A DNA stretch of 44,114 nucleotides from Corynebacterium otitidis ATCC 51513 (GCF_000296405.1 NZ_JH815192.1:243607-287720), one strand, 5' to 3'; positions 16,451-26,568 are shown, counted from the stretch's first letter. Program-made: numbers and translations. Notes: a model not told the origin generated them from the sequence alone.

Positions 16451-19400
16451 CTACCCGAGGATGCCCGCCCCCAGCTCCGCCTTGAGGTCGCCCATGAGCT
16501 CCGCGGAGCGATCGACGCGCAGGTGCTCGCCGAGCACCATGAGCCGCGACTCGTCGCCGTGCACGAGGTTCAAGTACACGTCCGACTCCCCGCCGTTGGC
16601 CTGCAGCACCGATTTCAGTTTGTGGAGCGCCTCGACGGTGCACTGCTCGGTGCGCAGCGTGAGGCGAAGCGGCAGGCCGCTGCTGCCCGCCACCCCAAGA
16701 TCGGGGACCTTTAAGTCGTCGCAGAAGAGGCTCGTGCGGTCGTCGCGGATGGAGACGTGCGCCTTGGCCAAGATGATGTTGTCCTCCACGATCTGGGAGC
16801 TCACCAGGGCATACAGCTTCGCGAAGACGAGGATCTCGGCCTGGGCGCCGTTGTGGTCCTCTAGGGTGACGATCGCCCAGGGCGAGCCGTCCTTCTTCGA
16901 GAAGCGCCGGTCGACGTTCGAGATGATCCCGCCGATGGTGACCTCCTGGTTGTGGCGCACCTCCCCCGACAGGATCGTGGTGAGCGCCGTGTCGGTCTGC
17001 GCGGCGAGCGCGTCCTCGTAGCCGTCCAGCGGGTGGCCCGAGACGTAGAGGCCGAGCATCTCGCGCTCGACGGCGAGCTGGTGCTTTCTGTCCCACTCCT
17101 CGTCGGGTACGTCGATGGCGAACGCGTCGGAGGCGGACTGGCCGTCCTCTCCCCCGCCGAGCGCGGCGAAGAGGTCGAATTGGCCCTTGTCGGCGGCCTT
17201 CTTCGTCGCGGTGACCGCGTCGACGGCGTCCTCGTGGATGAGCGCGAGCCCGCGGCGCGGGTGGCCGAGGGAATCGAAGGCGCCGGCCTTGATGAGCGAC
17301 TCGGTGACGCGCTTGTTGCACGGCGCGAGCTCGATCTTGTCGAGGTAGTCGCTAAACGAGGTGAACTCGCCCTTCTCCTCGCGGGTCTTGATGATCGAGG
17401 CGACGACGTCGGAGCCGACGTTGCGGATCGCGCCGAGCCCGAAGCGGATGTCCTCGCCGACGGCGCGGAAGTCCGCGCTCGAGGCGTTGACGTCCGGGGA
17501 GAGCACCTTGATGCCCAGGTGGCGGCAGTCGGCGAGGTAGATCGCGGACTTGTCCTTCTTGTCCGCCACGGAGGACAACAGCGCCGCCATGTACTCGGCG
17601 GTGTAGTTCGCTTTTAGGTAGGCGGTCCAGTAGCTCACCAGCCCGTAGCCCGCGGCGTGGGACTTGTTGAACGCGTAGGAGGCGAACGGCTCGATCGTGC
17701 CCCACAGCGCGTCGATGGCCTCCTGGGAGTAGCCGTTCTCGGTCATGCCGCCGGCGAACTTCTCGTACTGCTTGGCGAGCACCTCGGGCTTCTTCTTGCC
17801 CATCGCCTTGCGGAAGTTGTCGGCCTCGCCGGCGGTGTAGTTCGCCACCTTCTGAGAGATCCTCATGATCTGCTCCTGGTAGACGATAAGGCCGTAGGTC
17901 TCGGCGAGGATGTCTTTGAGCGGCTCCTCGAGCTCCGGGTGGATCGGAGTGATGGGCTTGCGCCCGTTCTTGCGGTCCGCGTAGTCCCAGTGGGCGTTCA
18001 CCCCCATCGGGCCGGGCCGGTAGAGCGCGAGCGAGGCGACGATGTCGTTGAAGCCGGTGGGCTTCATGCGCTTGAGCAGCTCCTGCATGCCGCCGCCGTC
18101 GAGCTGGAACACGCCCAGCGTGTCGCCGCGGCCGAGCAGGTCGAAGACCTTCGGGTCGTCGGTGGTGAGGTTCTCTAAGTCGATGTCCTCGCCGCGGTTG
18201 GCGCGGATGTTCTCCAGGGCGTCGCCGATGACGGTGAGGTTGCGTAAGCCCAGGAAGTCCATCTTCAGCAGGCCGATGGCCTCGCAGGCGGGGTAGTCCC
18301 AGCCGGTGATGATCGCCCCGTCGGCGGCGCGCTTCCACATGGGGATGTGGTCGAGCAGCGGCACCGAGGCCATGATCACCGCGCAGGCGTGCACGCCCGC
18401 CTGGCGCACCACGCCCTCGAGCCCGCGGGCCGTCTCGTAGATGGCGTTGACGTCCGGGTCTTGCTCGATGAGCGCGCGCACCTCGCCGGCCTCGTTGTAG
18501 CGCTCGTGCTCCGGGTCCATGATGCCGCTTAGCGGGATGTCCTTGGCCTGCACCGGCGGCGGCAAAACCTTGGTGATCTTGTCGGCGAGCTGGTAGCCGG
18601 GCTGGCCGAACTGGACGCGCGCGGAGTCCTTGATCGCCTGCTTCGTCTTCACCGTGCCGAACGTGATGACCTGCGCGATCTTGTCCTCGCCCCAGCGCTC
18701 CGCGGCGTAGCGGATCATCTCGCCGCGGCGCCGATCGTCGAAGTCGATATCGATATCCGGCGCGGACGGCCGCTCGGGGTTCAAGAACCTCTCGAAGATA
18801 AGCCCGTGCTCCATCGGGTCGAGGTTCGTGATCGTGAGCGCGTAGGCCACGAGCGAGCCCGCGGCCGAGCCACGCCCCGGCCCGACGCGGATGCCGACGC
18901 TGCGGGCGTGCTTGATGAGCTCGGCGACGATAAGGAAGTAGGACGGGTAGCCCTTCATGTCGATGACGTCGATCTCGTGCTTCGCGCGCTCGACGTACTC
19001 CGCCGGCACCTGCCGGTCCGGGAAGCGGTCCTTCAGCCCCGCCATGACCTCGTGGGTGAGCCACGAGGTGGGGCTCTCGCCCTCGGGGACCTCGGCGATC
19101 GGCATGCGGTCGTGGGGGTGCTCCTCCCACAGCTCCGAGTAGTCGCCCACCCGCTCCGCGATCCACAGCGTGTTGTCGCAGCCGTCCGGCACGATGTCGT
19201 CCCACAGGTCGCGCATCTGCTCGGCGGACTTGATGTAGTAGCCCGTGCCGCCGAACTTGAAGCGGTCCGGGTCGTGCAGCGTCTTGCCCGTCTGCACGCA
19301 CAGCATCGCCTCGTGGGCCTTCGCCTGCGACTCGAGGACGTAGTGGCAGTCGTTCGTCACCAGCGGCGGAAGCTGCAACCTGCGGCCGATCTCCAAGAGG

Positions 19401-20017
19401 TCGTCGCGCACCCGGTTCTCGATGTCGAGCCCGTGGTCCATGAGCTCGAGGAAGAAGTTGTCCTTGCCATAGATGTCCTGCCACATCGCCGCGGCCTCCA
19501 AGGCCTCGTCGAACTGGCCGAGCCGAAGCCTCGTCTGCACATCCCCCGACGGGCAGCCGGTCGTGGCGATGATGCCCTCGGCGTGCTCGGAGATGAGGTC
19601 CGCGTCCATGCGCGACCACTTGCCCAGCTGCCCCTCGTAGGACGCCATCGACGACAAGTAGAAGAGGTTGCGCAGCCCGGTGGCGTTCTCCGCGATCATC
19701 GTCTGATGCAGGTACGCGCCCGAGCCGGAGACGTCGTCGCGCTTCTGATGCGGCTCACCCCAGCGCACCCGCTTCTTGTTGAAGCGCGAGTCCGGCGCCA
19801 TGTACGTCTCGATCCCAATGATCGGCTTGATGCCCGCCCCGGTCATCGTGCGGTAGAAGGCGTCCGAGCCGAACATGTTGCCGTGGTCGGTCATCCCGAC
19901 TGCCGGCATGCCCTGCCGGGCGACCTCCTCGGCGAGCATGTCCACCTTCGCCATCCCGTCGAGCATCGAGAACTCGGTGTGGTTGTGCAGGTGGACAAAA
20001 GAGGAGTTCTTCGCCAT
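16451..20017 (-). CDS. dnaE: DNA polymerase III alpha subunit
   Basis: This is the replicative polymerase catalytic subunit, 1188 residues. An N-terminal PHP domain ([30 protein letters not shown]) is followed by the C-family polymerase core, whose catalytic aspartates lie in [16 protein letters not shown] and DFLGLRNL. Tandem helix-hairpin-helix, OB-fold ([19 protein letters not shown]) and C-terminal domains come after. GQFDLFAAL near residue 960 resembles a beta-clamp-binding motif. The PHP metal ligands look intact, so PHP proofreading, as known for mycobacterial DnaE1, is plausible. ATG 20017 was chosen because the protein then starts at the PHP domain and TAGACT lies 8 nt upstream. Its size and intact domains fit the essential DnaE1 rather than DnaE2. 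Confidence 0.97.
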   Translation of the reverse strand: MAKNSSFVHLHNHTEFSMLDGMAKVDMLAEEVARQGMPAVGMTDHGNMFGSDAFYRTMTGAGIKPIIGIETYMAPDSRFNKKRVRWGEPHQKRDDVSGSGAYLHQTMIAENATGLRNLFYLSSMASYEGQLGKWSRMDADLISEHAEGIIATTGCPSGDVQTRLRLGQFDEALEAAAMWQDIYGKDNFFLELMDHGLDIENRVRDDLLEIGRRLQLPPLVTNDCHYVLESQAKAHEAMLCVQTGKTLHDPDRFKFGGTGYYIKSAEQMRDLWDDIVPDGCDNTLWIAERVGDYSELWEEHPHDRMPIAEVPEGESPTSWLTHEVMAGLKDRFPDRQVPAEYVERAKHEIDVIDMKGYPSYFLIVAELIKHARSVGIRVGPGRGSAAGSLVAYALTITNLDPMEHGLIFERFLNPERPSAPDIDIDFDDRRRGEMIRYAAERWGEDKIAQVITFGTVKTKQAIKDSARVQFGQPGYQLADKITKVLPPPVQAKDIPLSGIMDPEHERYNEAGEVRALIEQDPDVNAIYETARGLEGVVRQAGVHACAVIMASVPLLDHIPMWKRAADGAIITGWDYPACEAIGLLKMDFLGLRNLTVIGDALENIRANRGEDIDLENLTTDDPKVFDLLGRGDTLGVFQLDGGGMQELLKRMKPTGFNDIVASLALYRPGPMGVNAHWDYADRKNGRKPITPIHPELEEPLKDILAETYGLIVYQEQIMRISQKVANYTAGEADNFRKAMGKKKPEVLAKQYEKFAGGMTENGYSQEAIDALWGTIEPFASYAFNKSHAAGYGLVSYWTAYLKANYTAEYMAALLSSVADKKDKSAIYLADCRHLGIKVLSPDVNASSADFRAVGEDIRFGLGAIRNVGSDVVASIIKTREEKGEFTSFSDYLDKIELAPCNKRVTESLIKAGAFDSLGHPRRGLALIHEDAVDAVTATKKAADKGQFDLFAALGGGEDGQSASDAFAIDVPDEEWDRKHQLAVEREMLGLYVSGHPLDGYEDALAAQTDTALTTILSGEVRHNQEVTIGGIISNVDRRFSKKDGSPWAIVTLEDHNGAQAEILVFAKLYALVSSQIVEDNIILAKAHVSIRDDRTSLFCDDLKVPDLGVAGSSGLPLRLTLRTEQCTVEALHKLKSVLQANGGESDVYLNLVHGDESRLMVLGEHLRVDRSAELMGDLKAELGAGILG

Positions 20018-20025
20018 GGCGGCCA

Positions 20026-20031
20026 AGTCTA
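20026..20031 (-). promoter_or_regulatory. -10 box of leaderless dnaE
   Basis: Minus-strand TAGACT lies 8 nt before ATG 20017, with no ribosome site between. Confidence 0.55.
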
Positions 20032-20132
20032 ACCCCACACCCCGCCCACAGCCGAGCCCCCGAATCACCCCCGAAGGACCGGCGACTACTCGAGCGAAGC
20101 GCAACCGTTGGCCCAGACGAGAGCCACTTCAC

Positions 20133-20138
20133 TAGGGT
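20133..20138 (+). promoter_or_regulatory. -10 box of leaderless nfeD
   Basis: TAGGGT lies 8 nt before GTG 20147; no Shine-Dalgarno site is present. Confidence 0.5.
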
Positions 20139-20146
20139 TAGGCACC

Positions 20147-20575
20147 GTGGGAATCGTCGTCTGGCTGATCGCGGCCGCCCTGCTCGCCGCCCTAGAGCTC
20201 GCCGCGGGCGAGTTCACCTTCCTCATGCTCGGCGCCGCGGCCCTCGCCGGGGCGGGGATCACCGCCGCCGGCGGGCCCCTCTGGCTGCAGGTCGCGGCCT
20301 TCGGCGTCACGGCACTCGGCCTCATCGTCTTCCTGCGCCCCTACCTCAAGCGCAAGCTCACCCAGCCGCCCGCCATCGAGACCGGCACCCAGGCGCTCGT
20401 CGGGAAGCTCGCAACGGTCGAGGAGGAGGCCGGATCTAGCGCCGGTCTCATCCGCCTCGACGGCGAGCTGTGGTCGGCGCGCACCGTCGACCCGGACATC
20501 GCCTACGAGCCGGGATCTAGGGTGCGGGTCCTGCGCTTCGAGGGCCCCACCGCCATCGTTTGGAAGGAGACCTAA
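20147..20575 (+). CDS. NfeD-family membrane protein
   Basis: A 142-residue short-type NfeD protein. Two or three N-terminal helices (IVVWLIAAALLAALELAAGEF, then TFLMLGAAALAGAGITAAGG and WLQVAAFGVTALGLIVFLRP) are followed by a C-terminal OB-fold domain (about 75-142; ALVGKLATVEEE, GLIRLDGELWSARTVD). NfeD proteins normally work with an SPFH/stomatin partner encoded next to them in membrane quality control or microdomains. Here the partner gene lies 660 bp downstream, separated by a hairpin and an AT-rich gene. The GTG start was chosen from the upstream TAGGGT box; the longer frame would overlap the dnaE promoter region. Confidence 0.88.
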   Translation: MGIVVWLIAAALLAALELAAGEFTFLMLGAAALAGAGITAAGGPLWLQVAAFGVTALGLIVFLRPYLKRKLTQPPAIETGTQALVGKLATVEEEAGSSAGLIRLDGELWSARTVDPDIAYEPGSRVRVLRFEGPTAIVWKET

Positions 20576-20577
20576 CA

Positions 20578-20596
20578 CCCGCTCTCCTAGAGCGGG
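20578..20596 (+). terminator. hairpin directly after nfeD
   Basis: CCCGCTCT-CCT-AGAGCGGG is a perfect 8-bp stem starting 3 nt after the nfeD stop. No T-run follows. It may separate nfeD expression from the genes behind it. Confidence 0.4.
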
Positions 20597-20655
20597 CACA
20601 CCCCAAGAACACCCCAACACCAGTATCTGCATTTAACTAAGGAGGCAAAGCCAGC

Positions 20656-21111
20656 ATGACAGCACACCTCTACCCCATCGAAATCGATTCCGATAACGAA
20701 ACAATCACCAATCTTCCACCTGAGCTCAACACAGGAATTTCGCGCATTTCTGAAGAAATTGCAAAATTCCGCCGAGCAGAGCTTCTCAACAACCCGAACG
20801 TCGAAATACTTACCGCATTCGATCTAACTCAAACCACATACAGGCTTACTGCAGCTATCGCCCTAATGTATAAGTACACATACAACCACGGAGAGTATGG
20901 CGATCTCGTCCAGCGAACCATAATCCAGCTCATCGACGAGCTAGGATTTGCCCATGTTGCCCACTGGGAACTAACCGAGCCTGTACATGGCCAGCCAAAC
21001 CCGTCCATCGACTTCGACGCCTTCAATATAAATATCTCCAACAAGTATTTCGAGGATGAGTTTTGGGATTTCAAGAATAAGCACGGGTATAACGCGTTCA
21101 TCTATGAGTAA
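20656..21111 (+). CDS. unknown AT-rich protein between nfeD and SPFH genes
   Basis: The 151-residue product is soluble and acidic, without signal peptide or membrane helix. It has aromatic and Asn-rich stretches near the C-terminus (INISNKYFEDEFWDFKNKHG). I do not recognise the family. AAGGAGG lies 9 nt before the ATG, so it is likely translated. Base composition and codon choice (ATA, AAT, TAT, GAA) are unlike the GC-rich neighbours, which points to transfer. It sits exactly between two genes that are usually adjacent. Small acidic orphan proteins like this are sometimes immunity or antitoxin proteins, but no partner toxin is visible and I do not assign that role. Confidence 0.75.
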   Translation: MTAHLYPIEIDSDNETITNLPPELNTGISRISEEIAKFRRAELLNNPNVEILTAFDLTQTTYRLTAAIALMYKYTYNHGEYGDLVQRTIIQLIDELGFAHVAHWELTEPVHGQPNPSIDFDAFNINISNKYFEDEFWDFKNKHGYNAFIYE

Positions 21112-21190
21112 ACTCAAATAACCCAACCAAAACCAACGGACACCATCTCAATCCACCACCCCGCACATAAAATCGACTCTCCTAACAAAC

Positions 21191-21219
21191 TGTACACTGC
21201 TCGAAACGTCGAGCATTAT
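21191..21219 (+). promoter_or_regulatory. candidate promoter of the SPFH gene
   Basis: TGTACA (21191-21196) and CATTAT (21214-21219) are separated by 17 nt. The spacer carries most of a dyad, TGCTCG-N6-CGAGCA, that reaches into the -10 box. A start point near 21226 would leave a very short leader containing part of the GGAG site. Confidence 0.4.
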
Positions 21220-21235
21220 TAACTTGGAGATTGGA

Positions 21236-22486
21236 ATGTCAATTACTACCGCGATCATCGCGGTCGTCGTCCTCATTTTCGTCGCGACGGTCGTGTTCTC
21301 CACGATCAAGATGATCTCCCAGGGCGAGGCCGCCGTCATCGAGCGGCTCGGCCGCTACACGCGCACCGTCTCCGGCGGGATCACGGTGCTCGTGCCGTTC
21401 ATCGACCGCATCCGCGAGCGCGTCGACATCCGCGAGCGGGTCGTGTCCTTCCCGCCGCAGGCCGTCATCACGCAGGACAACCTCACCGTCGACATCGACA
21501 TCGTCGTCACCTTCCAGATCAACGACCCGGCCAAGGCGATCTACGGCGTCGACGACTACCTCGTCGGCGTCGAGCAGATCTCCGTGGCGACGCTGCGCGA
21601 CGTCGTCGGCGGCATGACGCTCGAGGAGACGCTCACCTCGAGAGACGTCATCAACCGCCGGCTGCGTGGGGAGCTCGACCAGGCGACGACGAAGTGGGGG
21701 CTGCGCATCAGCCGAGTGGAGCTCAAGGCGATCGACCCGCCGCCCTCGGTGCAGCAGTCCATGGAGATGCAGATGAAGGCCGACCGCGAGAAGCGCGCCA
21801 TGATCTTGAACTCCGAGGGCCGCCGCGAGAGCGAGATCAAGACCGCCGAGGGCGAGAAGCAGGCCCGCATCCTCGCCGCCGAGGGCGAGAAGCACGCCGC
21901 GATCCTCGCCGCGGAGGCCGAGCGCCAGGCGGAGATTCTCCGCGCCGAGGGCCGCCGGGCCGCGACGTACCTCGAGGCCCAGGGCCAGGCCCGCGCGGTG
22001 CGCAAGCTCAACGCCTCGATCAAGGCCTCGAAGGTCACCCCGGAGGTGTTGGCCTACCGCTACCTCGATCAGCTCCCGAAGATGGCCGAGGGCCAGGCCT
22101 CGACGATGTGGCTCATCCCCTCCCAGTTCGGCGACGCGCTCGAGCGCTTCAGCAAGGCGATGGCCAAGCCGGATGAGGACGGGGTGTTTCGCTACGAGCC
22201 GGAGGACGTCGACGAGGACACCGCCCGCGAGGCGGAGTCCGGCGACCCGAGCGGCTGGTTCGACACCGAGACCGACCCGGAGATCGCCAAGGCCGTTGCC
22301 GCGGCGACCGCGGTCGCGAACCGCTCGGTCGACGAGCAGCCCGCCCCGACGACGATCCCCACCGGCGCCTCCCCCGCCGCCGGGGCCGCCGATGACAAGC
22401 CCGAGGCCGACTCCGGCGACGAGGACGCCGCGGGCTCCCCGGCCGCCGCGCCCGCGCGCCGCGAGGAGGAACCCCAGGAGGGCTAG
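21236..22486 (+). CDS. SPFH/band 7 (stomatin-like) membrane protein
   Basis: The 416-residue product has one N-terminal helix (ITTAIIAVVVLIFVATVVFS) and then the SPFH domain (about 25-190). Typical lines are MISQGEAAVIERLGRYTRTV, VPFIDRIRERVDIRERVVSF and TVDIDIVVTFQINDPAKAIY. A long charged coiled-coil arm with repeated AEGEK and AAEAERQAEILRAEGRR units follows (about 180-260). The last 100 residues are acidic, Pro/Ala-rich and probably disordered. Such proteins (QmcA/stomatin) form membrane rings and act with NfeD. ATG 21236 has GGAG 7 nt upstream; a TTG 12 nt earlier would place the start ahead of that site. A strong terminator follows. Confidence 0.92.
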   Translation: MSITTAIIAVVVLIFVATVVFSTIKMISQGEAAVIERLGRYTRTVSGGITVLVPFIDRIRERVDIRERVVSFPPQAVITQDNLTVDIDIVVTFQINDPAKAIYGVDDYLVGVEQISVATLRDVVGGMTLEETLTSRDVINRRLRGELDQATTKWGLRISRVELKAIDPPPSVQQSMEMQMKADREKRAMILNSEGRRESEIKTAEGEKQARILAAEGEKHAAILAAEAERQAEILRAEGRRAATYLEAQGQARAVRKLNASIKASKVTPEVLAYRYLDQLPKMAEGQASTMWLIPSQFGDALERFSKAMAKPDEDGVFRYEPEDVDEDTAREAESGDPSGWFDTETDPEIAKAVAAATAVANRSVDEQPAPTTIPTGASPAAGAADDKPEADSGDEDAAGSPAAAPARREEEPQEG

Positions 22487-22511
22487 CCTTCAGCGCCCGC
22501 AACACCGAAAA

Positions 22512-22549
22512 GCCCGCGCCCCGACCGGATCGTCCGGTCGGGCGCGGGC
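22512..22549. terminator. strong bidirectional terminator
   Basis: An 18-nt arm starting GCCCGCGCC pairs with a 17-nt arm ending GCGCGGGC, with one bulged base and a TCG loop. AAAA precedes it and TT follows. It lies between the convergent SPFH and small membrane-protein genes and can serve both. Confidence 0.8.
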
Positions 22550-22606
22550 CTTGCTGCGGGTGGCCGGGCCGCGGGGCCGCGCGGCCTTCTGCCTAGGGGA
22601 TTCTCG

Positions 22607-23194
22607 CTAGCCGGCCCACGCGCCCGAGGGCGACGCGGTCGAGGAGCTGGGCACCTCCACGGAGCGGGTGCCGAAGGTCCCCCACGCCGCATCCGGCGGC
22701 AGGACCTCGACGGTCGCGACCGCGGGGTCGCGCGCGAGCTTGCGCAGCGACTCGCCGGTGTCGTAGACCACCACCCCGGAGATCTCCTCCGGCAGGCCGA
22801 GGCGCTCGAGCTCGCGGCTAAAGACGTCCGAGCGGTCCTCGCCGTCGACGGGCTCGGGCACGTCGTGCGGGGCGATGGGGCCGAGCGTGATCGCGCTGAT
22901 GCGCTCGATATCGGAGAGCGCCTCGGCGGCCTCGTCCGCGTCGAGCGGCTCGGCGAACGTCACGAGCCCGAAGGCCGCCTCCGTGGCGGGCGCCGCGGAG
23001 AGGCTCTGCTCGGCGCGGGCCTCGTACTCGGTGAAGGTCTCCCCGGTCTCCTGGCCGAGGGTGTCGCCGTTGTTCTGGGCCGCCGGCTCGTCGCCCTGCG
23101 TCGCGAACGCGAACACGAGGACGATCGCGAAGATCGCGAGGACGACCGAGTAGAAGACGGTCAGCCAGTTTCTTGGCCTGTCGTGTTTGCTCAC
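22607..23194 (-). CDS. single-helix membrane protein of unknown function
   Basis: A 195-residue protein with a short basic N-terminus (SKHDRPRNW), one transmembrane helix ([20 protein letters not shown], about residues 11-30) and a mostly acidic extracytoplasmic domain rich in Glu/Ala/Pro. I recognise no enzyme motif. GTG 23194 has AAGGAGG 8 nt upstream and overlaps the RluD stop codon (GTGA), so translation is coupled to the pseudouridine synthase gene. The frame continues upstream inside rluD, but that part is out-of-frame coding sequence. Function is unknown. Confidence 0.75.
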   Translation of the reverse strand: MSKHDRPRNWLTVFYSVVLAIFAIVLVFAFATQGDEPAAQNNGDTLGQETGETFTEYEARAEQSLSAAPATEAAFGLVTFAEPLDADEAAEALSDIERISAITLGPIAPHDVPEPVDGEDRSDVFSRELERLGLPEEISGVVVYDTGESLRKLARDPAVATVEVLPPDAAWGTFGTRSVEVPSSSTASPSGAWAG

Positions 23195-24114
23195 GCCGCC
23201 ACCCTCCTTAGGGCCTCCTCGAGATCCGCCGGGTAGGGCGCCTCGACCTCGACCCAGCGGCCGTCGCCCGGGTGGGTGAAGCCCAGCCGGCGGGCGTGCA
23301 GCCACTGCCGGTTGAGCCCCAGCCGCTCGGCGAGCACCGGGTCCGAGCCGTACATCGGATCCCCGCAGCAGGGGTGGTTGATCGCGGACATGTGCACCCT
23401 GATCTGGTGCGTGCGCCCGGTCTTCAGGCTCACCTCGAGGAGCGTGGCCTCGGGGAAGGCCTCGATGGTGCGGTAGCTCGTCACCGCGCGCTTCCCCTCG
23501 CTCGTCACGGCGAACTTCCAGCCCGCCTTAGGGTGCCTGCCGATCGCGGCGTCGATCGTGCCGCTGAACGGGTCGGGGTGGCCCTGGACGAGCGCGTGAT
23601 AGGTCTTCTCCACCGTGCGCTCCTTGAACGCGCGCTTGAGGCTCGAGTAGGCGCGCGTGGAGGCGGCGACGACCATCACCCCGGAGGTGCCGACGTCGAG
23701 GCGCTGGACGATGCCGTTGCGCTCCGGGGGGCCGGCCGGGGCGACCGCCACGCCGAGCGCGGCGAGCCCGCCGAGCACGGTGGGGCCCTCCCAGCCGACG
23801 GTGGGGTGCGCGGCGACGCCGACGGGCTTGTTGACGCACACGACGTCCTGGTCAGCGAAGATCACCTCGAGCCCGTCGACCTCCTGCGGGGTGGGCCTGG
23901 GCGGGGCCTTGGGCTCGGGCAGGGTGACCACGAGGGTGGCGGCCTCGGGGAGGCGCGCGGACTTGCCGACGGCCTCCCCGTCGAGGAGCACCCCGCCGGC
24001 GGCGGCGATCTCCGCGGCGGCGCTGCGCGAGAGCCCCAAAAGCTTCGCCACACCCGCGTCGACGCGCATGCCGGCGAGCCCCTCGGGCACGGGAACGGTA
24101 CGAGTCTTCGCCAT
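23191..24114 (-). CDS. RluD/RluA-family pseudouridine synthase
   Basis: This enzyme isomerises specific uridines in rRNA to pseudouridine. The 307 residues carry an N-terminal S4 domain (about 9-65; [36 protein letters not shown]) and a C-terminal catalytic domain. The catalytic Asp lies in [16 protein letters not shown]. Further family motifs are [31 protein letters not shown] and [11 protein letters not shown]. It begins 2 nt after the lspA stop, and lspA plus RluD adjacency is common in bacteria. The target uridine (RluD-type 23S helix 69 or another) cannot be decided from sequence, so no symbol is given. Confidence 0.93.
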   Translation of the reverse strand: MAKTRTVPVPEGLAGMRVDAGVAKLLGLSRSAAAEIAAAGGVLLDGEAVGKSARLPEAATLVVTLPEPKAPPRPTPQEVDGLEVIFADQDVVCVNKPVGVAAHPTVGWEGPTVLGGLAALGVAVAPAGPPERNGIVQRLDVGTSGVMVVAASTRAYSSLKRAFKERTVEKTYHALVQGHPDPFSGTIDAAIGRHPKAGWKFAVTSEGKRAVTSYRTIEAFPEATLLEVSLKTGRTHQIRVHMSAINHPCCGDPMYGSDPVLAERLGLNRQWLHARRLGFTHPGDGRWVEVEAPYPADLEEALRRVAA

Positions 24115-24116
24115 CG

Positions 24117-24653
24117 TTACTTGTGCACCTGCTCCTTTCCCTCCTCGGCGGGCCGGCCGGGCTCGGGCTCGCCGCCGCCCGGCTCTCCTTCAAAGATCAT
24201 CGCCGCGAGGAACACGACCACGCCCACGGTGATCGCCGAGTCGGCGAGGTTGAAGATCGCGAAATTGCCCACCGAGACGAAGTCCACGACGTGGCCGAGG
24301 AAGAAGCCCGGCTCGCGGAACAGCCGGTCGATGAGGTTGCCCAGCGCGCCGCCCGCGATGAGCGCGAGCCCCACCGCCTGGCCGGCGTGGCGGATCCGAA
24401 ACGACACGACGGCGATGACGACGACGAACGCGAGCTGGATGAGGCTGAAGAGCCACGTGTAATCCTCCCCGAGGGAGAACGCCGCGCCCGAGTTGAACAC
24501 GAGCCGAAGCCGGAACCAGTCGCCGATGAGCGGCACGGTCTCCCCGGGCTCGAGGTTCGCGAGCACCGCGGCCTTGCTCGCCTGGTCGGCGACCGCCACG
24601 GCGATCCCGATCACGGCCATGAGCGCGGGCATCGAAACGCGTCTTTTCGTCAC
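24117..24653 (-). CDS. lspA: lipoprotein signal peptidase (signal peptidase II)
   Basis: LspA cleaves the signal peptide from diacylglyceryl-prolipoproteins in the inner membrane. The 178 residues show four membrane helices and the two catalytic aspartates in [12 protein letters not shown] and [20 protein letters not shown]. The upstream ADQASKAAV and [10 protein letters not shown] motifs are also typical. A hydrophilic Glu/Pro/Gly tail of about 25 residues follows the last helix. It starts at GTG 24653 and is divergent from a lipoprotein gene, which would be one of its substrates. Confidence 0.95.
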   Translation of the reverse strand: MTKRRVSMPALMAVIGIAVAVADQASKAAVLANLEPGETVPLIGDWFRLRLVFNSGAAFSLGEDYTWLFSLIQLAFVVVIAVVSFRIRHAGQAVGLALIAGGALGNLIDRLFREPGFFLGHVVDFVSVGNFAIFNLADSAITVGVVVFLAAMIFEGEPGGGEPEPGRPAEEGKEQVHK

Positions 24654-24744
24654 GGGCCCTATCTTCTCGCATCGTTACCCCGGATAGCCACTAGCCCCGC
24701 CGGCGCACCTGGCCCGGGCCGGGCTCGGGCGCGGGGTGGTGCGG

Positions 24745-24750
24745 TAGGTT
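24745..24750 (+). promoter_or_regulatory. -10 box of leaderless lipoprotein gene
   Basis: TAGGTT lies 7 nt before GTG 24758; no ribosome site is present. Confidence 0.55.
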
Positions 24751-24757
24751 TGGGCCC

Positions 24758-25756
24758 GTGAACCCGCGAAACCTCCAGCGCGCCGCCCGCGCCGTCGCGG
24801 CCGTGGGCCTCGCCGCGGCGCTCGCCGCCGGCTGCGCCGACGAGCCCGACGACGCCCCGGCGACCGACGAGGCGGTGCGCCTCGACGTCGACCCCACCCG
24901 CGTCATGCTCCACGACGAGGGCGAGACCCCCGGCGAGATCCTCACCTTCCTCGACCACTCGGAGGACGCCAGCGGCACCGGGAAGGTGCGCGTGGGGCGC
25001 GGCTTCGACCAGGAGGTGCGCCCGGGTGCGGACGCCGACCCCGCTCCCCCGTCGGGCCTGCCGGACGGCCTCGTCGACCACGAGCGCTTGGAGCTCGACT
25101 GGTCCTCGGGTCCGGCGGACACCGCGGATCCCGGGGAGCAGGCCGACGAGCGGGAGGTGACCTACCGCGGCGCCGCGGGCGGCGACGTCGCCGAGGGCTT
25201 CGAGCTCACCGCGCGCACGACGACGAGCGGGGAGCTCATCGAGGTCGCGCTCGCCGCGCCGGAGGAGGCCGACGACACCGACCGGCTCGCCGCGGAGGAC
25301 GCGCTGCTCACCTGGCTGAGCCTGCCGGTCGTCTTCCCCGACCAGCCCGTCGGGGTGGGCGCGCGCTGGTCGGTGGACTCGCGGGTCGCCGGCGAGGAGA
25401 GCCTCCTGCAGACCACGACGTACACCCTGGTCAGCCACGACGGCGACGACGTGGAGCTCGACGTCGACGTCGAGCAGCGGCCTGCCCTGGGCGCCCTGCA
25501 GATCGGCCGAGCCCCCGCCGGCGGGGGCTCCGAGGCCGGGGAGATCGGCGACGTCGAGGAGCTCGAGGAGGAGTCGCTCGAGGTGCAGAGCTCCCGCACG
25601 ACCGCCTCGGGGCGGCTGTCGCTCAACCTCGCCGCGCCGCTGCCCACCGCGGGCGAGGTGCGCTACACCACCCGGGTGGTCTACGGCGGCGAGGAGGAGC
25701 TCGCCGTCGTCCAGGACGCGGAGACCCGCCTCGCCTTCGGCCCCGACGCCGAGTAG
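24758..25756 (+). CDS. secreted lipoprotein of unknown function
   Basis: The 332-residue product begins with a basic N-region and hydrophobic signal segment ending in the lipobox LAAGC (Cys about residue 26), so it should be lipidated and anchored outside the membrane. The mature part is acidic. It has duplicated beta-rich stretches (VTYRGAAGGDVAEGFELTA and QTTTYTLVSHDGDDVELDVD) that suggest a two-lobed beta fold. I recognise no named domain. GTG 24758 follows a TAGGTT box at 7 nt. It is divergent from lspA and convergent with another lipoprotein across a strong terminator. Confidence 0.8.
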   Translation: MNPRNLQRAARAVAAVGLAAALAAGCADEPDDAPATDEAVRLDVDPTRVMLHDEGETPGEILTFLDHSEDASGTGKVRVGRGFDQEVRPGADADPAPPSGLPDGLVDHERLELDWSSGPADTADPGEQADEREVTYRGAAGGDVAEGFELTARTTTSGELIEVALAAPEEADDTDRLAAEDALLTWLSLPVVFPDQPVGVGARWSVDSRVAGEESLLQTTTYTLVSHDGDDVELDVDVEQRPALGALQIGRAPAGGGSEAGEIGDVEELEEESLEVQSSRTTASGRLSLNLAAPLPTAGEVRYTTRVVYGGEEELAVVQDAETRLAFGPDAE

Positions 25757-25787
25757 CGCCGTACAAGGCCGATCGCCACAAAAAGAC

Positions 25788-25830
25788 GACGCCCGCCGCC
25801 GCCCGAGTGAACGGGCGCGCGGCGGGCGTC
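25788..25830. terminator. bidirectional terminator between lipoprotein genes
   Basis: GACGCCCGCCGC pairs perfectly with GCGGCGGGCGTC. An additional inner CCCG/CGGG stem closes the loop. AAAAA lies just upstream, so the reverse transcript would end in U residues. Confidence 0.75.
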
Positions 25831-25853
25831 GCTTCTCTCGCCTAGAGGCGCGG

Positions 25854-26345
25854 CTACTTGCTGCAGGCCTCGGGGGCCTCGCCCTCGGGGGCGAGGTCGA
25901 TGAGCCAGGCGCACGCCCACGACGCGGCGAGCTTCCAGTCGCCGTTGTCGTCGCGGACGAACTGCACGGCCTCGGCGCGCTGCGTCTCGTCCTCGCCGAC
26001 GTGGATGGTGATGTCGACGACCGCGACCTGCGGGTCCTCGCCGTGCTCCACGGGGCCGGTGACCTCGAAGCGGACGTCCTGCTCGGCGATCTCGTCGCCC
26101 AGCGCCTCGAGCGCCGCGGCGTCAATGTCCGAGCCCTCGATGTAGTCGGCGCGCTCCTCGGCCGGGGTGTCCGGGTTCGCGAGCCGGTCGACCACCCACG
26201 CGAGCTCGTCGACGTTGGGAAGCGGCACCTGGCTCGTCGTCGTGGTCGCCTCGCTGGCCTGCTCGGCCGGCTCGTCGCCGCCGCAGCCGGCGAGCCCCAC
26301 CGCGAGCGAGAGGGCGGCGCCCGCCGCCGCGATCCTGCGCATCAT
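25854..26345 (-). CDS. MTB12-like lipoprotein
   Basis: A 163-residue exported lipoprotein. The signal segment RRIAAAGAALSLAVGLAGC ends in a lipobox with Cys near residue 21. A Thr-rich linker (EATTTTSQVPLP) leads to a compact domain that resembles the low-molecular-weight antigen MTB12 family: ELAWVVDRLANPDTPAEERA, VEHGEDPQVAVVDITIHVGE and QFVRDDNGDWKLAASWACA. A Cys in WACAW and one in EACSK may form a disulfide. AAGGAGTGG lies before ATG 26345. The family is mycolic-acid-group specific and its function is unknown. The family call is from recall, not a search. Confidence 0.8.
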   Translation of the reverse strand: MMRRIAAAGAALSLAVGLAGCGGDEPAEQASEATTTTSQVPLPNVDELAWVVDRLANPDTPAEERADYIEGSDIDAAALEALGDEIAEQDVRFEVTGPVEHGEDPQVAVVDITIHVGEDETQRAEAVQFVRDDNGDWKLAASWACAWLIDLAPEGEAPEACSK

Positions 26346-26568
26346 CGATCCACCACTCCTTGGCTTAACGAAGGTTGGGCGGCCAGCGCTCGGCGGCCGG
26401 CCGCGTCCTGCTCAGCCGCCCAGGATACGGCCCCGCGCCGCGCGATACCATCGAGGCCCACCCGCGCCGCGCGCCCGGGACACCGCCGGCCGCGCCGCGA
26501 CGGCGCGCCGAGGGCCCCACAATCGCGCCCGCGGCGCGACCCCGGGAGCAGAGGAAACGAGGAGCACC

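Noticed and set aside
15102..19619. Long Arg/Pro/Ala-rich frames antisense or out of frame to ilvA and dnaE
   Set aside because: GC-rich DNA leaves shadow frames open; composition is low-complexity Arg/Ala and the true genes have clear family motifs.
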